DNA of 64,000 nucleotides, from contig NZ_LOCQ01000060.1 in the NCBI RefSeq assembly GCF_001677885.1, forward strand, positions 124,001 to 188,000. The letters run 5' to 3'. The translations under genes were made by a program, and so were the position numbers. The notes under the pieces were generated by a model. That model made no database searches, was not told the origin of the DNA, and saw nothing but the letters and a program-made list of their open reading frames with translations. The DNA comes from Janthinobacterium psychrotolerans (GTDB taxonomy: Bacteria > Pseudomonadota > Gammaproteobacteria > Burkholderiales > Burkholderiaceae_D). Positions 1 through 9,163 of the stretch are shown here, in pieces; position 1 is the stretch's first letter; every line of letters starts with the position of its first letter.

Positions 1-244
1 CTTCGAGCACGCTATCGAGCAGCATGCCCTGTTCGGCCTGGCTCAGCATGGCCGCCTCGCCGGTGGTGCCGCACACCACCAAGCCATTGACGCCGCTGGC
101 GGCCAGTTCGCCGGCCAGCTGCTGGGCGGCGTCGACATCGATCGCGCCATCGCGAAACGGCGTGACCATCGGCACCCAGATGCCCTGGAAGTGGGCCGTG
201 ATGCGCTCGCAGGACATCGCGTGTTCGCACGCGTACTGGTTCAT
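1..244 (-). CDS. DapA-family aldolase (dihydrodipicolinate synthase-like), N-terminal part
   Basis: The gene enters from the left edge and only its first 81 codons are present. The translation has the opening beta strand and first helix of the DapA/N-acetylneuraminate lyase TIM barrel (GIWVPMVTPFRDGAID, about residues 20-35) and the GTTGE substrate-carboxylate motif near residue 63. These enzymes condense pyruvate with an aldehyde through a Schiff-base lysine, which lies outside the window. I chose the ATG whose first bases overlap the stop of the upstream small gene by 4 bp. An internal ATG 9 codons later is possible. Family is clear, but lysine synthesis versus another aldolase role cannot be settled from this piece. 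Confidence 0.8.
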   Translation of the reverse strand, partial: MNQYACEHAMSCERITAHFQGIWVPMVTPFRDGAIDVDAAQQLAGELAASGVNGLVVCGTTGEAAMLSQAEQGMLLDSVLE

Positions 245-516
245 TGCGCACCACCGTGGCGTGGATGGTCCTGGCAAATGCGGCCAAATTCCGCCGCCGG
301 CAGCGAGCGCATCACGGCGTCCATCGTCAGGCGCAGCGCCGGTTCGGTCACGCACAGGTCCACCCGCATGCGTTCGGCATGGTCGACCGCCACCACCCGC
401 ATGAACGACAGCATCGCGCCGCAGGTCTTGAACACCAGCTGGCGCAGCGCCGACAGGCACTCCTTGTCGACCGTGATATGGATGAGAAAAGTGGCTTGGC
501 GCAGGGATGTGTCCAT
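241..516 (-). CDS. Small protein of unknown function, possibly ACT-like
   Basis: A 91-residue protein without signal peptide or membrane segment. The alternating pattern (short strand FLIHITVD, helix CLSALRQLVFKTCG, strand MLSFMRVVAVDHAERMRVDLCVT, second helix) resembles a small ferredoxin-like or ACT fold, but I do not recognise a named family. Its stop overlaps the start of the DapA-family gene by 4 bp, so the two are probably cotranscribed and translationally coupled. A role in sensing or assisting the aldolase pathway is inference from position only. Confidence 0.55.
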   Translation of the reverse strand: MDTSLRQATFLIHITVDKECLSALRQLVFKTCGAMLSFMRVVAVDHAERMRVDLCVTEPALRLTMDAVMRSLPAAEFGRICQDHPRHGGAQ

Positions 517-772
517 GGCGATGGTGCTTTGCAGCGGTGGTTGAGATGCAATCGAGGTTAGCAGCGGGCCTGTAAAGATGGTCTAAAAAGCGTGGTGGCG
601 GGCGTAAACGCGGTGTATTTTTTGGCAGCCGCCGCCATGTGCGCGAGGGCTGGGCTGTTGCGTTTTTGCCCCGCACGCAGGGCATGCGTACGCTTTTGTT
701 ACAAAATTGAATCGTGCTTTCGGGAACGGAGGTTTATATTGAAACCGTCTCCGCCATCCAGCAAGTCACGCC

Positions 773-1789
773 ATGTCAGACGAAAAAATCCCCCCTGTCG
801 TTTCTCCCCCCACGCCCGCACCGCAAGCCGCCGTGCCGCCGGTGCGCCCTGACCGCGTGGGCCGCGCCTCCGATGCCGATGAGCGCGACCGCCGCTCGCG
901 CGAGGCGCCGCCGCGTTACCTGAAGGACAACGATACGCCGTTCGCGCTGGCCTGGCGTGTGCTGACGTCGCGCTACCGTTCGATGCGCGACAAGGCGGGG
1001 CGCGACTTCATGCGGCGCACTTTGCGCATCGGGATTTCGGCGCGCATTTTTCACCCGGAGCCGGGCGCCACTGGCCTGCGCAGCAAGAATTTGCAGTACC
1101 TGGAAGAGTCGATCGCGCAGTGGGTGATGTCGCGCGATGTGCTGGTGTTCATGATCCCGACCGTCAATACCAGCGGGCTGCTGCATCCCAGCAATATCAC
1201 GCTGCGCCACTATGCGCGCCACCTCGATGGCCTGGTGCTGCAGGGTGGCGCGGACGTGTCGCCGCAGACGTATTCGGAAGCGGCCACCCGGCCCGAATGG
1301 AGCGGCGACCGCGCGCGCGACCTGTATGAGCTGGAACTGCTGCACGAATTCGTCGACGCGGGCAAGCCGGTACTGGGAATCTGCCGCGGCTGCCAGCTGA
1401 TCAACGTGGGCTTTGGCGGCACCCTGTACCAGGATATCGCCTCGGACGTGGAGGGCGCGTCCTCGCACGTAAACGACCTGTACGACCGCCACCGCCACAC
1501 CATCGTCTTCCCGAAAGGCTCGACCCTGGCCGGGATGTTTCCCAAGGCGGGCGAGGCGCTGGTGAACTCGATCCACCACCAGTCTGTGAAGGATCTGGGG
1601 CGCGACATCACGGTGGAAGCGTATTCGCATGGCGACAATATCGTCGAGGCGATCCGCTACCAGCGCGCGCGCTTCGTGATGGGCTTGCAGTGGCACCCGG
1701 AATTCCATTCGGCCGGCGGCGTCGAGCTGCTCGATTGCACGCCGATACTCGATAACTTCCTGCGCGCGGCGCGGGAGACCCGCTTTTGA
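773..1789 (+). CDS. Class I glutamine amidotransferase, peptidase C26 (gamma-glutamyl-GABA hydrolase type)
   Basis: A 338-residue cytoplasmic protein. The amidotransferase domain starts near residue 80. It carries the oxyanion strand DGLVLQGGADVSP, the nucleophile elbow GICRGC with Cys204, and the closing HPE motif with His308 and Glu310, which is a complete catalytic triad. Family members such as PuuD hydrolyse gamma-glutamyl amides, for example in putrescine breakdown. The first 80 residues are a proline- and arginine-rich extension absent from the usual enzyme of about 250 residues, so a later start cannot be fully excluded. It overlaps the next gene by 4 bp, suggesting one operon with the alginate-lyase-like protein, an unusual pairing. 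Confidence 0.88.
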   Translation: MSDEKIPPVVSPPTPAPQAAVPPVRPDRVGRASDADERDRRSREAPPRYLKDNDTPFALAWRVLTSRYRSMRDKAGRDFMRRTLRIGISARIFHPEPGATGLRSKNLQYLEESIAQWVMSRDVLVFMIPTVNTSGLLHPSNITLRHYARHLDGLVLQGGADVSPQTYSEAATRPEWSGDRARDLYELELLHEFVDAGKPVLGICRGCQLINVGFGGTLYQDIASDVEGASSHVNDLYDRHRHTIVFPKGSTLAGMFPKAGEALVNSIHHQSVKDLGRDITVEAYSHGDNIVEAIRYQRARFVMGLQWHPEFHSAGGVELLDCTPILDNFLRAARETRF

Positions 1790-2844
1790 TTACCCGGCGC
1801 ACAGTGCTGGCCGGCCTGCTGGCCCTGCCGTTGGCCGGCGTGCGGGCGGCAAAACCGGGTGGTGAAGCTTTGCCGTTTGCACTAACGCCACAGTCGCGCG
1901 CGGCCGCCTTGAAAGCACAGGTACCTGAAAAACTGGCGGCGCAAGTGATCCGCGCGGCGCAAAAGGCGGTGGACCGGCCCGTGCACCTGATGGACGCAGT
2001 GCGCACCGGCGGCTTGCTCGATGGCGATGGCGGACGCAAGCAAAGCCAGCAAGCGCAGGAAGACTGGCGCCAGGCGCGGCTGCAGGCGCTGGCGTGGCGG
2101 CTGTCTGGCGATGCCGCTTATCTTGACAATGCGCGCAAGCTGGCGCTGGCCTGGAGCAGCGGCTACCAGCCCTCGTTCAGCCCCGTCGACGAGACGGAAC
2201 TGGCCAGCCTCCTGATGGGCGTGGACCTGATCCAGGAGCTGCTCGGTACCAGCGAACGCGAGCAGCTGCAGGCATTCTGCCGCACCCTGGCGAGCGGCTA
2301 CCTGAGTGACCCAATCAAGGTCGGCGGGCCGTCGACGGCGCGCAATAACTGGCATAGCCACCGCATCAAGATCGGCACGGCGGCAAGCTATCTGACAGGT
2401 GACGCGGCCTTGATCGCGCGCGCCAAACAGCGCTTTATGTCCCACGTGCCGCGCAATATCGGTGAGGGCGGCGTGCCGTTCGACTTCGAGCAGCGCGACG
2501 CCCTGCATTACACCACCTACAGCCTGGAGCCGCTGCTGACCGCCGCCCTGATGGCGAAAAACCATGGCGACGACTGGTTCGCCGCGCCCGGTGCACAGCG
2601 TTTGCAAGAAGCGCTGGCCTGGCTGGCGCCCTACGCGCAAGGCAAGAAAACCCACGCGGAGTTCGCCAACAGCGCCGTGCCCTTTGACCGCAAGCGCGTG
2701 GCCGCCGGCCAGAAGGGTTTTACGGGCAACTGGGACCGCTCGGGCGCGGCCAATGTGTATCTGCTGGCGTCGCGCTTCGACGCCGCCTATGCGCCGCTGG
2801 CGCGGGAATTGCAGCCGCCAGCGTGGGCGCTGGCGCTGTTTTGA
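1786..2844 (+). CDS. Exported alginate lyase family protein (PL5-like)
   Basis: A 352-residue protein starting at TTG that overlaps the preceding stop. The N-terminus (twin Arg at 4-5, hydrophobic LAGLLALPLAGV, cleavage near AKA-type residues 20-24) is a signal peptide, possibly Tat. The mature part is all-helical with the alginate-lyase-like RNNWHSHRIKIG segment around residues 186-197 and a later FDFEQRDALHYTTYSLEPL segment, as in the alpha/alpha-toroid polysaccharide lyases. It probably cleaves a uronate-containing polysaccharide in the periplasm. The substrate is not shown by sequence, and no polysaccharide synthesis genes are nearby. Confidence 0.8.
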   Translation: MITRRTVLAGLLALPLAGVRAAKPGGEALPFALTPQSRAAALKAQVPEKLAAQVIRAAQKAVDRPVHLMDAVRTGGLLDGDGGRKQSQQAQEDWRQARLQALAWRLSGDAAYLDNARKLALAWSSGYQPSFSPVDETELASLLMGVDLIQELLGTSEREQLQAFCRTLASGYLSDPIKVGGPSTARNNWHSHRIKIGTAASYLTGDAALIARAKQRFMSHVPRNIGEGGVPFDFEQRDALHYTTYSLEPLLTAALMAKNHGDDWFAAPGAQRLQEALAWLAPYAQGKKTHAEFANSAVPFDRKRVAAGQKGFTGNWDRSGAANVYLLASRFDAAYAPLARELQPPAWALALF

Positions 2845-2930
2845 TGAATGTGTATTTTTTGCGTTTTGAACGCCACGACGCTGGGCCAAACGGTAGCGAG
2901 CGGAAGACAGAGGTGGTTGAGGATGCGTAG

Positions 2931-2960
2931 GTCGGATTAGCCCGCAGGGCGTAATCCGAC
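2931..2960. repeat. REP-like intergenic palindrome
   Basis: An inverted repeat with 9-base arms GTCGGATTA and TAATCCGAC around a short GC-rich centre, followed by ACA. It lies in the 130-base space between the convergent alginate-lyase-like and YbdK-like genes. Sequences of this form recur widely between genes in proteobacteria. Only this copy was noticed in the window. It could serve as a bidirectional terminator hairpin. Confidence 0.6.
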
Positions 2961-2976
2961 ACCATTGTTGGCGCTG

Positions 2977-4107
2977 CTAGTAATTCATGGGTTCGCCCCG
3001 GAAGCAGCGAATCGCTGAATCCACCATCCCCTCCGCGCTGCCCTGCACATTGTGCTGCTTGCGCAGATACTGCGCGTCGCTCCACTGCTTGGCCACGTCC
3101 GACAAATGCTTCAGCGCCTGCGTGCTGCCCAGCGCTTCGCCGTGCGGTTCCATTTTGCGCAGGGTGGTCATGATGTCTTCGCGCAGCGACATGGTCTCGT
3201 AGGTTTTCGGGTGCGTGATGGCGCCGTCCAGGCCGAAGCGGCAGGCCTGGAAGCGGTTGTAGTTGTAGACCAGGTAATCGTCTTCCACCGGCGGGGTTTC
3301 GCGCCGTTCGAGCAGGTAACGGCATAGCGCCTGCAGGTAGGCGGCCAGCGCGGCGGCGCGCTCCACGGTCAAGGGGGTGTCGCACACGCGCAGTTCGATG
3401 GTGCCGAATTCCGGCTTGGGCCGGATATCCCAGTAAAAATCCTTCATGCTCTTGATGATGCCGGTGTTCTCCATCTTGGCGAAATACTCGTTCGAGAACT
3501 GGTCCCAGCTGAGCGTAAATGGCGCGCGCCCGCTCATCGGAAACGCGAACACGGAGTTCAGGCGGGCCGAATCGAACAGCGTGTCGCGCCCCTGCACATA
3601 GGGCGAGGAGGCCGACAGGGCGATAAAGTGCGGAATATAGCGGTTCAGCGAGTGCAGCAAAAACATGGCGTCGTCGCCGGAGGCGCAGCCGATATGCACG
3701 TGCTGGCCGAAGATGGTGAACTGCTTGGCCAGGTAACCGTACAGTTCCGAGATCTCCTGGAAGCGGGCCTTGGAAAAGATCTTTTGCGACGACCATTGCT
3801 GGAACGGGTGGGTGCCGCCGCCGGCGATGCCGATATTGAGCTTGTCGCCGGCCGCCACCAGAGTGTCGCGGATTTCCTGCAGTTGCTCCAGCAGCGGCCC
3901 GTGATGCGTGTGCACGCTCGAATTAATCTCGATCATGCTCTCGGTGATTTCGGGCGTGACATTGCCTGGAAACGGTTTTTTGCCCAGCAAATGCAGCAGG
4001 TCGGGGCTGGCCGCCGTCAGGTCGTAGTCCGACAGGTTCACCAGCTGCAGTTCGAGTTCGACGCCGAAGGTCAGCGCGGCCGATTGGCCAAAGGGTTCCA
4101 GCGGCAT
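2977..4107 (-). CDS. ybdK: Carboxylate-amine ligase, glutamate-cysteine ligase family 2 (YbdK-like)
   Basis: A 376-residue protein of the GCS2 family. It opens with the family strand [13 protein letters not shown] (residues 12-24) holding the metal-binding glutamates, followed by [12 protein letters not shown] and the GGGTHPF loop, then GQHVHIGC. In Escherichia coli YbdK has weak glutamate-cysteine ligase activity in vitro and its real substrate is unsettled. Length agrees with the family. It starts directly after the TAA of the upstream antiporter gene, with AAGGAG just inside that gene's end, so the two form an operon. Confidence 0.9.
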   Translation of the reverse strand: MPLEPFGQSAALTFGVELELQLVNLSDYDLTAASPDLLHLLGKKPFPGNVTPEITESMIEINSSVHTHHGPLLEQLQEIRDTLVAAGDKLNIGIAGGGTHPFQQWSSQKIFSKARFQEISELYGYLAKQFTIFGQHVHIGCASGDDAMFLLHSLNRYIPHFIALSASSPYVQGRDTLFDSARLNSVFAFPMSGRAPFTLSWDQFSNEYFAKMENTGIIKSMKDFYWDIRPKPEFGTIELRVCDTPLTVERAAALAAYLQALCRYLLERRETPPVEDDYLVYNYNRFQACRFGLDGAITHPKTYETMSLREDIMTTLRKMEPHGEALGSTQALKHLSDVAKQWSDAQYLRKQHNVQGSAEGMVDSAIRCFRGEPMNY

Positions 4108-5295
4108 TTAGCGCTCCTTGATTTCATGGGTTTCTTTGGCCAGCATCAGCACGCGCTGTACCAGCACGGGACCGACCACTTCGAGCATCAGGGTGATGGC
4201 GGCCAGCGCATTGAGTTCGTCACCAAAATTGACGCCCAGCTGGCGCGCATGCTCGAGCAGCAGGATGATGAACACGGACACCGGCGTGAGCGCCACACCG
4301 GTCAAAATGCCCTTGCGCCAGGAGATGCCGCTGACATGCGAAAACGCGGCCACGCCCACCACCTTGGTCAGGAGGCGCCCGGCGATGACGGCGCCGGCCA
4401 GCGCCGCGCCAGCCGTCACGCTGGCCCATTCCAAAGTCGAGGCGGCGTAGACGAACAGCAGCACCGTCAGCAGTTCCCCAAGCGCGCCGAAATTGCGCTG
4501 CGCCTGGCTGAAGGCCACGCGGCGGTGGCGCGCCACCAGGCCGAAGGTCAGGGTGGCCAGCAGCGGCGACAGGCTGGTGGTGTAGGTCAGGGCCACCAGC
4601 AGCATCACCGACAGGGCAAACGCCACGGTGGCGTCCTGCGCCATATTGCCCAGGCGGCGCAGCATGGCCGGCACGACGATGCCGAACACGGTGCCGGCGG
4701 CCACCGAGGCGGCCAGCACGGCGGCGCTGCTGCTGGTCGCTTCGATCAGGTCGGTCGAGCTGTGGAACATCCAGAAGCCGACGATGATATTGAAGGTGAA
4801 CACGGCCAGCACGCAGTTGAGCGCCGTCAGGTGCACCAGGCGTTCGGTCACCTGGCCCGAGCTGCGCTCCTCGTTAATCACGCGCATGATGGTGGCGGGC
4901 GAGGTCGACATCGACAGGGAGGCCAGCAGCAGCGCCGTCATGCGCGAAGTATCGAATTCGAGGGCGATGAAATACACGAGGGCGAAGGTACCCAGCGCTT
5001 CGACCAGGCCGGCCACGGCGATCCACGGGTTGTTCTTCAGCCAGCGCAGGTTGATGCGGTAGCCGACCTCGAACAGGATCAGGCCAAAGGCCACGTCGGC
5101 CAGCACCAGCATGGGGCCGGCGTCCATCTGCGGCAGGATGCCGACCTGCGCCTGGGCCAGGATAAAGCCGATCACGCCATAAAAGCTGATGCGCGGCAGG
5201 CCGGTCCAGCGGTGGCCGAATTCGCCGATGACCCAGGCCATGGTAATGGCGAACGGCCAGGACAGGTCGGCGGCGATAGCGAGGAGACTTTGCAT
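4108..5295 (-). CDS. Cation:proton antiporter (CPA2/KefB-type membrane domain)
   Basis: About 395 residues with 11-12 hydrophobic segments and no cytoplasmic TrkA-N domain. Recognisable parts are the FGLILFEVGYRINLRWL stretch and the SMSTSPATIMRV stretch of the Na+/H+ exchanger fold. It should exchange monovalent cations for protons across the inner membrane. I placed the start at the ATG preceded by AAAGGA because the longer frame begins with an unlikely basic segment. It is followed without a gap by the YbdK-like ligase gene. A glutathione-gated KefB/C role is suggested by that neighbour but not shown. Confidence 0.85.
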   Translation of the reverse strand: MQSLLAIAADLSWPFAITMAWVIGEFGHRWTGLPRISFYGVIGFILAQAQVGILPQMDAGPMLVLADVAFGLILFEVGYRINLRWLKNNPWIAVAGLVEALGTFALVYFIALEFDTSRMTALLLASLSMSTSPATIMRVINEERSSGQVTERLVHLTALNCVLAVFTFNIIVGFWMFHSSTDLIEATSSSAAVLAASVAAGTVFGIVVPAMLRRLGNMAQDATVAFALSVMLLVALTYTTSLSPLLATLTFGLVARHRRVAFSQAQRNFGALGELLTVLLFVYAASTLEWASVTAGAALAGAVIAGRLLTKVVGVAAFSHVSGISWRKGILTGVALTPVSVFIILLLEHARQLGVNFGDELNALAAITLMLEVVGPVLVQRVLMLAKETHEIKER

Positions 5296-5594
5296 GCTGA
5301 TTCCTTTGTAGTAGCGCCGGCACCGGCCGGCAGCATGTGGCTGGCGCGGCAAAAACAGGGTGCGGCGGTAGTGCATTTTTGCGAGGGCGCAGTTGCTTGC
5401 TTCCTGATGCGCAGATTCTACCGGAGCAGGCGGCGCGCACGCCGTCCGCTATCGAACGGTGCGCCGGCCCTGGCGGCCGCGCACGCGATGCTGCATGGGC
5501 GAGGTCGGTTCGCCCACTGATGTCGTGCAGCAGTGTACGGCATGGCGGCCTGCCGCCGCCATGGACTTTTTGTTGTACGCTCTTGGTTACTTGG

Positions 5595-6764
5595 TTACTT
5601 GCTGAGCAGGCGCATGCCCCGTTCCAGGCCGTCGATCGACAGCGGGAACATGCGCTGGTTCATCAACTGGCGCATCACGCCGATCGACTGGCGGTACTGC
5701 CACAAGCCTTCCTGTTCCGGATTGAGCCAGATGAATTTCGGGAAGGCCTGCGTAAAGCGCGCCAGCCAGGTCGATCCCGCTTCCTCGTTGTTGTACTCGA
5801 CCGAGCCGCCCGGATGCAGGATTTCATACGGGCTCATGGTGGCGTCGCCGACGAAAATAAGCTTGGTGTCGGCCGGGTATTTGCGCAGCACGTCCCAGGT
5901 GGCAAAGCGTTCGGCGTTGCGGCGCCGGTTGTTCTTCCACAGGTAGTCGTAGACGCAGTTATGGAAGTAGAAGAATTCCATGTTTTTGAATTCCGTCTTC
6001 GCTGCCGAAAACAGTTCCTCGGTGCGCTCGATATGGTCGTCCATGCTGCCGCCGACGTCGAACAGCATCAGCACCTTGATGCGGTTCTTGCGCTCGGCGC
6101 GCATCTTGATGTCGAGGTAGCCGGCGTTGTTGGCGGTGGCGGCGATGGTGGCGTCGAGCGCCAGTTCGTCCTGGGCGCCTTCGCGCGCGAACTTGCGCAG
6201 GCGCCGCAAGGCCACCTTGAGGTTGCGCGTGCCCAGTTCGCGTTCGCCGTCGTAATCCTTGTAGCTGCGCGCTTCCCACACTTTCACCGCCGTGCGGTTG
6301 CCGCCCTTGCCGCCGATGCGGATGCCTTCCGGATTGGTGCCGCCATTGCCGAACGGCGAAGTGCCGCCCGTGCCTATCCATTTGCCGCCGCCTTCGTGGC
6401 GTTCCTTCTGCTCTTTCAGCAGCTCGTTCAGGCGGTCCATCAGCTTGTCGTAGCCGAATTTTTCCAGCTGCGCTTTCTGCTCGTCGCTCAGTTCGCGCTG
6501 CATGCGCTTGATCAGCCAGTCGAGCGGAATTGCCGCATTCGTTTCAAAAGCGGCGTTGATGCCCTTGAAGTACTGCGCAAAGGCGCGGTCGAACTTGTCG
6601 AAATGGGCTTCGTCCTTGACCAGGGTCAGGCGCGCCAGATAGTAAAAATCGTCCATCGAAGGGTCGATCACGTTCTTTTGCAGCGCTTCAAGCAGGGTCA
6701 GAAATTCCTTGATCGAGACGGGAATTTTCGCATCCTTGAGCGTGAAAAAGAAGTCGATCAGCAC
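5595..6764 (-). CDS. VWA domain protein, CoxE-like
   Basis: A 389-residue cytoplasmic protein starting at GTG with GGAG 8 bases upstream. It overlaps the acetyltransferase stop by 7 bases. The C-terminal half is a von Willebrand A domain whose metal-site motif DVGGS begins at Asp236 (DxGxS). The N-terminal half is helical and ends in a glycine-rich linker (about residues 135-165). CoxE-like proteins work with MoxR ATPases as chaperone pairs in metal insertion or complex assembly. The MoxR gene lies two genes upstream in the same operon. Confidence 0.85.
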   Translation of the reverse strand: MLIDFFFTLKDAKIPVSIKEFLTLLEALQKNVIDPSMDDFYYLARLTLVKDEAHFDKFDRAFAQYFKGINAAFETNAAIPLDWLIKRMQRELSDEQKAQLEKFGYDKLMDRLNELLKEQKERHEGGGKWIGTGGTSPFGNGGTNPEGIRIGGKGGNRTAVKVWEARSYKDYDGERELGTRNLKVALRRLRKFAREGAQDELALDATIAATANNAGYLDIKMRAERKNRIKVLMLFDVGGSMDDHIERTEELFSAAKTEFKNMEFFYFHNCVYDYLWKNNRRRNAERFATWDVLRKYPADTKLIFVGDATMSPYEILHPGGSVEYNNEEAGSTWLARFTQAFPKFIWLNPEQEGLWQYRQSIGVMRQLMNQRMFPLSIDGLERGMRLLSK

Positions 6765-7381
6765 GGCGGTTCTCCGGCACGGGGCAGCGCCATAATGGGC
6801 CGCTGCGCCAGCTTGTAGCGCAAATGGGCGGCGATTTCCGGCCATTCGCCGCGCGTGACGCTGTACATGACGGTGTCGCGCACGGTGCCGTCGCGCCGCA
6901 GCGCATGGTGGCGCAGCACGCCGTCCTTTTTCGCGCCCAGGCGCTCGATGGCCGCCTGCGAAGCATGGTTGAAGTTATCGGTGCGCAGGCCCACCAGCGC
7001 GCAGTCGAGCGTGTCGAAGGCGTGCGAAAACATCAGCAATTTGCACGTGGTGTTGACGTGGCTGCGCTGGCAGCGTTTGGCGTACCAGGTGTAGCCGATT
7101 TCCACCCGCCCCACCTCTGGCAGCACGTCATGGTAGCTGGTGGTGCCCAGCACTTCGCCGCTGGCCGCGTCGAGCACGGCAAAGGCGAAGCGCGAGGGGC
7201 GCATTTCGATGGCCTTGAAGATGTACTGCCCGACCTGGTCAGGTTCGGGCACGGAGGTCACGCGCAACTGCCACAGCTGGCCGTCGGCGGCTGCCGCGCG
7301 CAGGCCTTCGGCGTGGTGCGGCGCCAGCGGTTCGAGGCGCACGCCGTTCAGTTCCATGACCACGGGAGCGATGGTTTTCAC
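6758..7381 (-). CDS. GNAT family N-acetyltransferase (RimJ/RimL-like)
   Basis: A 207-residue protein beginning at GTG behind AAGGAGCGCTC. The order ENG-like LEPLAPHHAEGLRAA, FAVLDAASGEVLGTTSYHDV, VEIGYTWYAKRCQRSHVNTTCKLLMFSHAF and LRTDNFNHASQAAIERLGAKKDGVLRHH is that of acetyltransferase domain family 3, which uses acetyl-CoA to acetylate protein N-termini or small amines. It sits between moxR and the VWA gene and overlaps the latter, so all three are one transcription unit. Substrate is unknown. Confidence 0.85.
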   Translation of the reverse strand: MKTIAPVVMELNGVRLEPLAPHHAEGLRAAAADGQLWQLRVTSVPEPDQVGQYIFKAIEMRPSRFAFAVLDAASGEVLGTTSYHDVLPEVGRVEIGYTWYAKRCQRSHVNTTCKLLMFSHAFDTLDCALVGLRTDNFNHASQAAIERLGAKKDGVLRHHALRRDGTVRDTVMYSVTRGEWPEIAAHLRYKLAQRPIMALPRAGEPPC

Positions 7382-7390
7382 GAGCGCTCC

Positions 7391-8260
7391 TTAGCGGTTG
7401 GTGCGCGACATGAACATCAGGCGCTCGAACAGATTGACGTCCTGCTCGTTTTTCAAGAGCGCCCCGTGCAGCGGCGGCACCACGGTTTTCTGGTCGCCGC
7501 TGCGCAAGGCTTCGGCAGGAATATCCTCGGCCAGCAGCAGTTTGAGCCAGTCGAGGAATTCCGACGTCGACGGCTTTTTCTTCAGGCCCGGCACCTCGCG
7601 CACGGCGTAAAACGTCTCCAGCGCCTGGGCCAGCAACTCCTGTTTCAGGTTCGGGTAGTGGACGGCGACGATCTGCTCCATCGTGTCCTTGTCGGGGAAT
7701 TTGATGTAGTGGAAAAAGCAGCGGCGCAGGAACGCGTCCGGCAGTTCCTTTTCGTTGTTCGAGGTGATGATGACCAGCGGGCGATGCACGGCCGTGACCA
7801 TCTGCCGCGTTTCATAGACATAGAATTCCATGCGGTCGAGCTCGCGCAGCAAATCGTTGGGGAACTCGATATCGGCCTTGTCGATCTCGTCGATCAGCAG
7901 CACCACTGGCTCGGGCGCCGTGAAGGCCTGCCACAGCACGCCCTTGACGATGTAGTTCTGGATATCGCGCACGCGTTCGTCGCCCAGCTGCGAGTCGCGC
8001 AGGCGCGACACGGCGTCGTATTCGTACAGCCCTTGCTGGGCCTTGGTGGTCGACTTGATATGCCACTGCATCAGCGGCATGTTCAGCGCGGCCGCCACTT
8101 CCTCGGCCAGCATGGTCTTGCCGGTACCAGGCTCGCCCTTGATCAGCAGCGGGCGCTGCAAGGTCAAGGCCGCATTCACGGCCAGTTTCAGGTCGGCGGT
8201 GGCGACGTAGTTGTCGGAGCCTTCGAAGCGGTGGCCTTGCTGTGGGTGCTGTGCTTGCAT
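7391..8260 (-). CDS. MoxR-type AAA+ ATPase
   Basis: A 289-residue AAA+ protein with Walker A GEPGTGKT at residues 42-49, Walker B VVLLIDEIDKAD near 120, sensor 1 IITSNNEKELPDAFLRR and the MoxR lid domain. I chose the ATG giving MQAQHPQQ because the longer frame runs into the divergent promoter region. MoxR ATPases remodel or load metalloprotein complexes together with VWA proteins, and the VWA partner is in the same operon with an acetyltransferase between them. Confidence 0.9.
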   Translation of the reverse strand: MQAQHPQQGHRFEGSDNYVATADLKLAVNAALTLQRPLLIKGEPGTGKTMLAEEVAAALNMPLMQWHIKSTTKAQQGLYEYDAVSRLRDSQLGDERVRDIQNYIVKGVLWQAFTAPEPVVLLIDEIDKADIEFPNDLLRELDRMEFYVYETRQMVTAVHRPLVIITSNNEKELPDAFLRRCFFHYIKFPDKDTMEQIVAVHYPNLKQELLAQALETFYAVREVPGLKKKPSTSEFLDWLKLLLAEDIPAEALRSGDQKTVVPPLHGALLKNEQDVNLFERLMFMSRTNR

Positions 8261-8480
8261 GAGCGATCCTGCCAAAGTAGGGAAAGACCGAGTATAAACA
8301 GAACCGTGGCGCACCGCCACGCCACCGCTCCGTGCCGCCCTGGACACAAGCCATTTATGTAGGTGGACTTGCAAGAATATCTTGGTTAGAATCGGCAATC
8401 AACAGTTTAATTGTCAACATATAAGATCAACAAAAACCAGCCTTCGCGTTTCTCCGATTACCTTTGCTTACTTTGCCACT

Positions 8481-8810
8481 ATGAAAAAAATATTTGCACT
8501 TCTCGTGCTTGCCGGCATAGCAAATGCCGTCACAGCGGCTGATATCGTCGGAAACGCCAAGGCCGGGACAGCCAAGGTGGAAATGTGCATCGGATGCCAT
8601 GGCATCCCCGGTTACAAGGCCACTTTTCCGGAAGTGTTCCAGGTGCCGATGATCGGCGGCCAGAGCGCCAAATATATTGAAAACGCGCTCAAGGCCTACC
8701 AGAAGGGCGACCGCAAGCACCCCACCATGAAGGGCATCGCCGCCAGCCTGTCGGACCAGGATATCGCCGACGTGGCGGCCTATTATGCGCAACAAGCCAA
8801 GCCCAACTGA
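8481..8810 (+). CDS. Periplasmic c-type cytochrome (single haem)
   Basis: A 109-residue protein with a signal peptide (cleavage after about residue 19), haem motif CIGCH at 36-40 and a C-terminal Met in HPTMKG as probable sixth ligand. This is a class I cytochrome, near the c553/c4 half-domain type. It is followed 11 bases later by a second small cytochrome c. Both lie beside norR and the nirK-norA-norB operon, so delivering electrons to periplasmic nitrite reductase is a reasonable inference. Confidence 0.88.
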   Translation: MKKIFALLVLAGIANAVTAADIVGNAKAGTAKVEMCIGCHGIPGYKATFPEVFQVPMIGGQSAKYIENALKAYQKGDRKHPTMKGIAASLSDQDIADVAAYYAQQAKPN

Positions 8811-8821
8811 GGACCAGCCAG

Positions 8822-9163
8822 ATGAAAAGACTACTCGCCGCCCTGTTGTGCTCGCTAATATCGTGTGCGGCCCTGGCCGCCGGCAATATCAATACCGGCA
8901 AGGCCCTGGCTGAAAAATACAGCTGCGCCACCTGCCATGGCAAGGACTATGCCTCGCCGATCGACCCTTCTTATCCCAAGCTGGCCGGGCAGCACCGCGA
9001 CTACCTGGAGCACGCCCTGACCACCTACAAGCGCGGCGACGGCCCGAACGGGCGCAACAACGCCATCATGACGGGCCAGGTCAAACCCTTGAGCAGCCAG
9101 GACATCAAGGACCTGGCCGCCTATTTCAACAGCCTGCCGAAAAGCCTGGTGCTGCGCCGCTAA
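8822..9163 (+). CDS. Periplasmic c-type cytochrome (single haem)
   Basis: A 113-residue protein with a signal peptide ending near residue 20 and haem motif CATCH at 35-39. NAIMTGQVKPLSSQDI supplies the likely Met ligand, and a final helix (DLAAYFNSL) is typical of class I cytochromes. It is probably cotranscribed with the preceding cytochrome gene. Its stop overlaps the stop of convergent norR by three bases. It may carry electrons to NirK or an oxidase. Confidence 0.88.
   Translation: MKRLLAALLCSLISCAALAAGNINTGKALAEKYSCATCHGKDYASPIDPSYPKLAGQHRDYLEHALTTYKRGDGPNGRNNAIMTGQVKPLSSQDIKDLAAYFNSLPKSLVLRR

Noticed and set aside
3628-5520. Long plus-strand frame across the YbdK-like and antiporter genes
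   Set aside because: Gln/His/Gly-rich shadow. The minus-strand reading has membrane segments and family motifs with ribosome binding sites.
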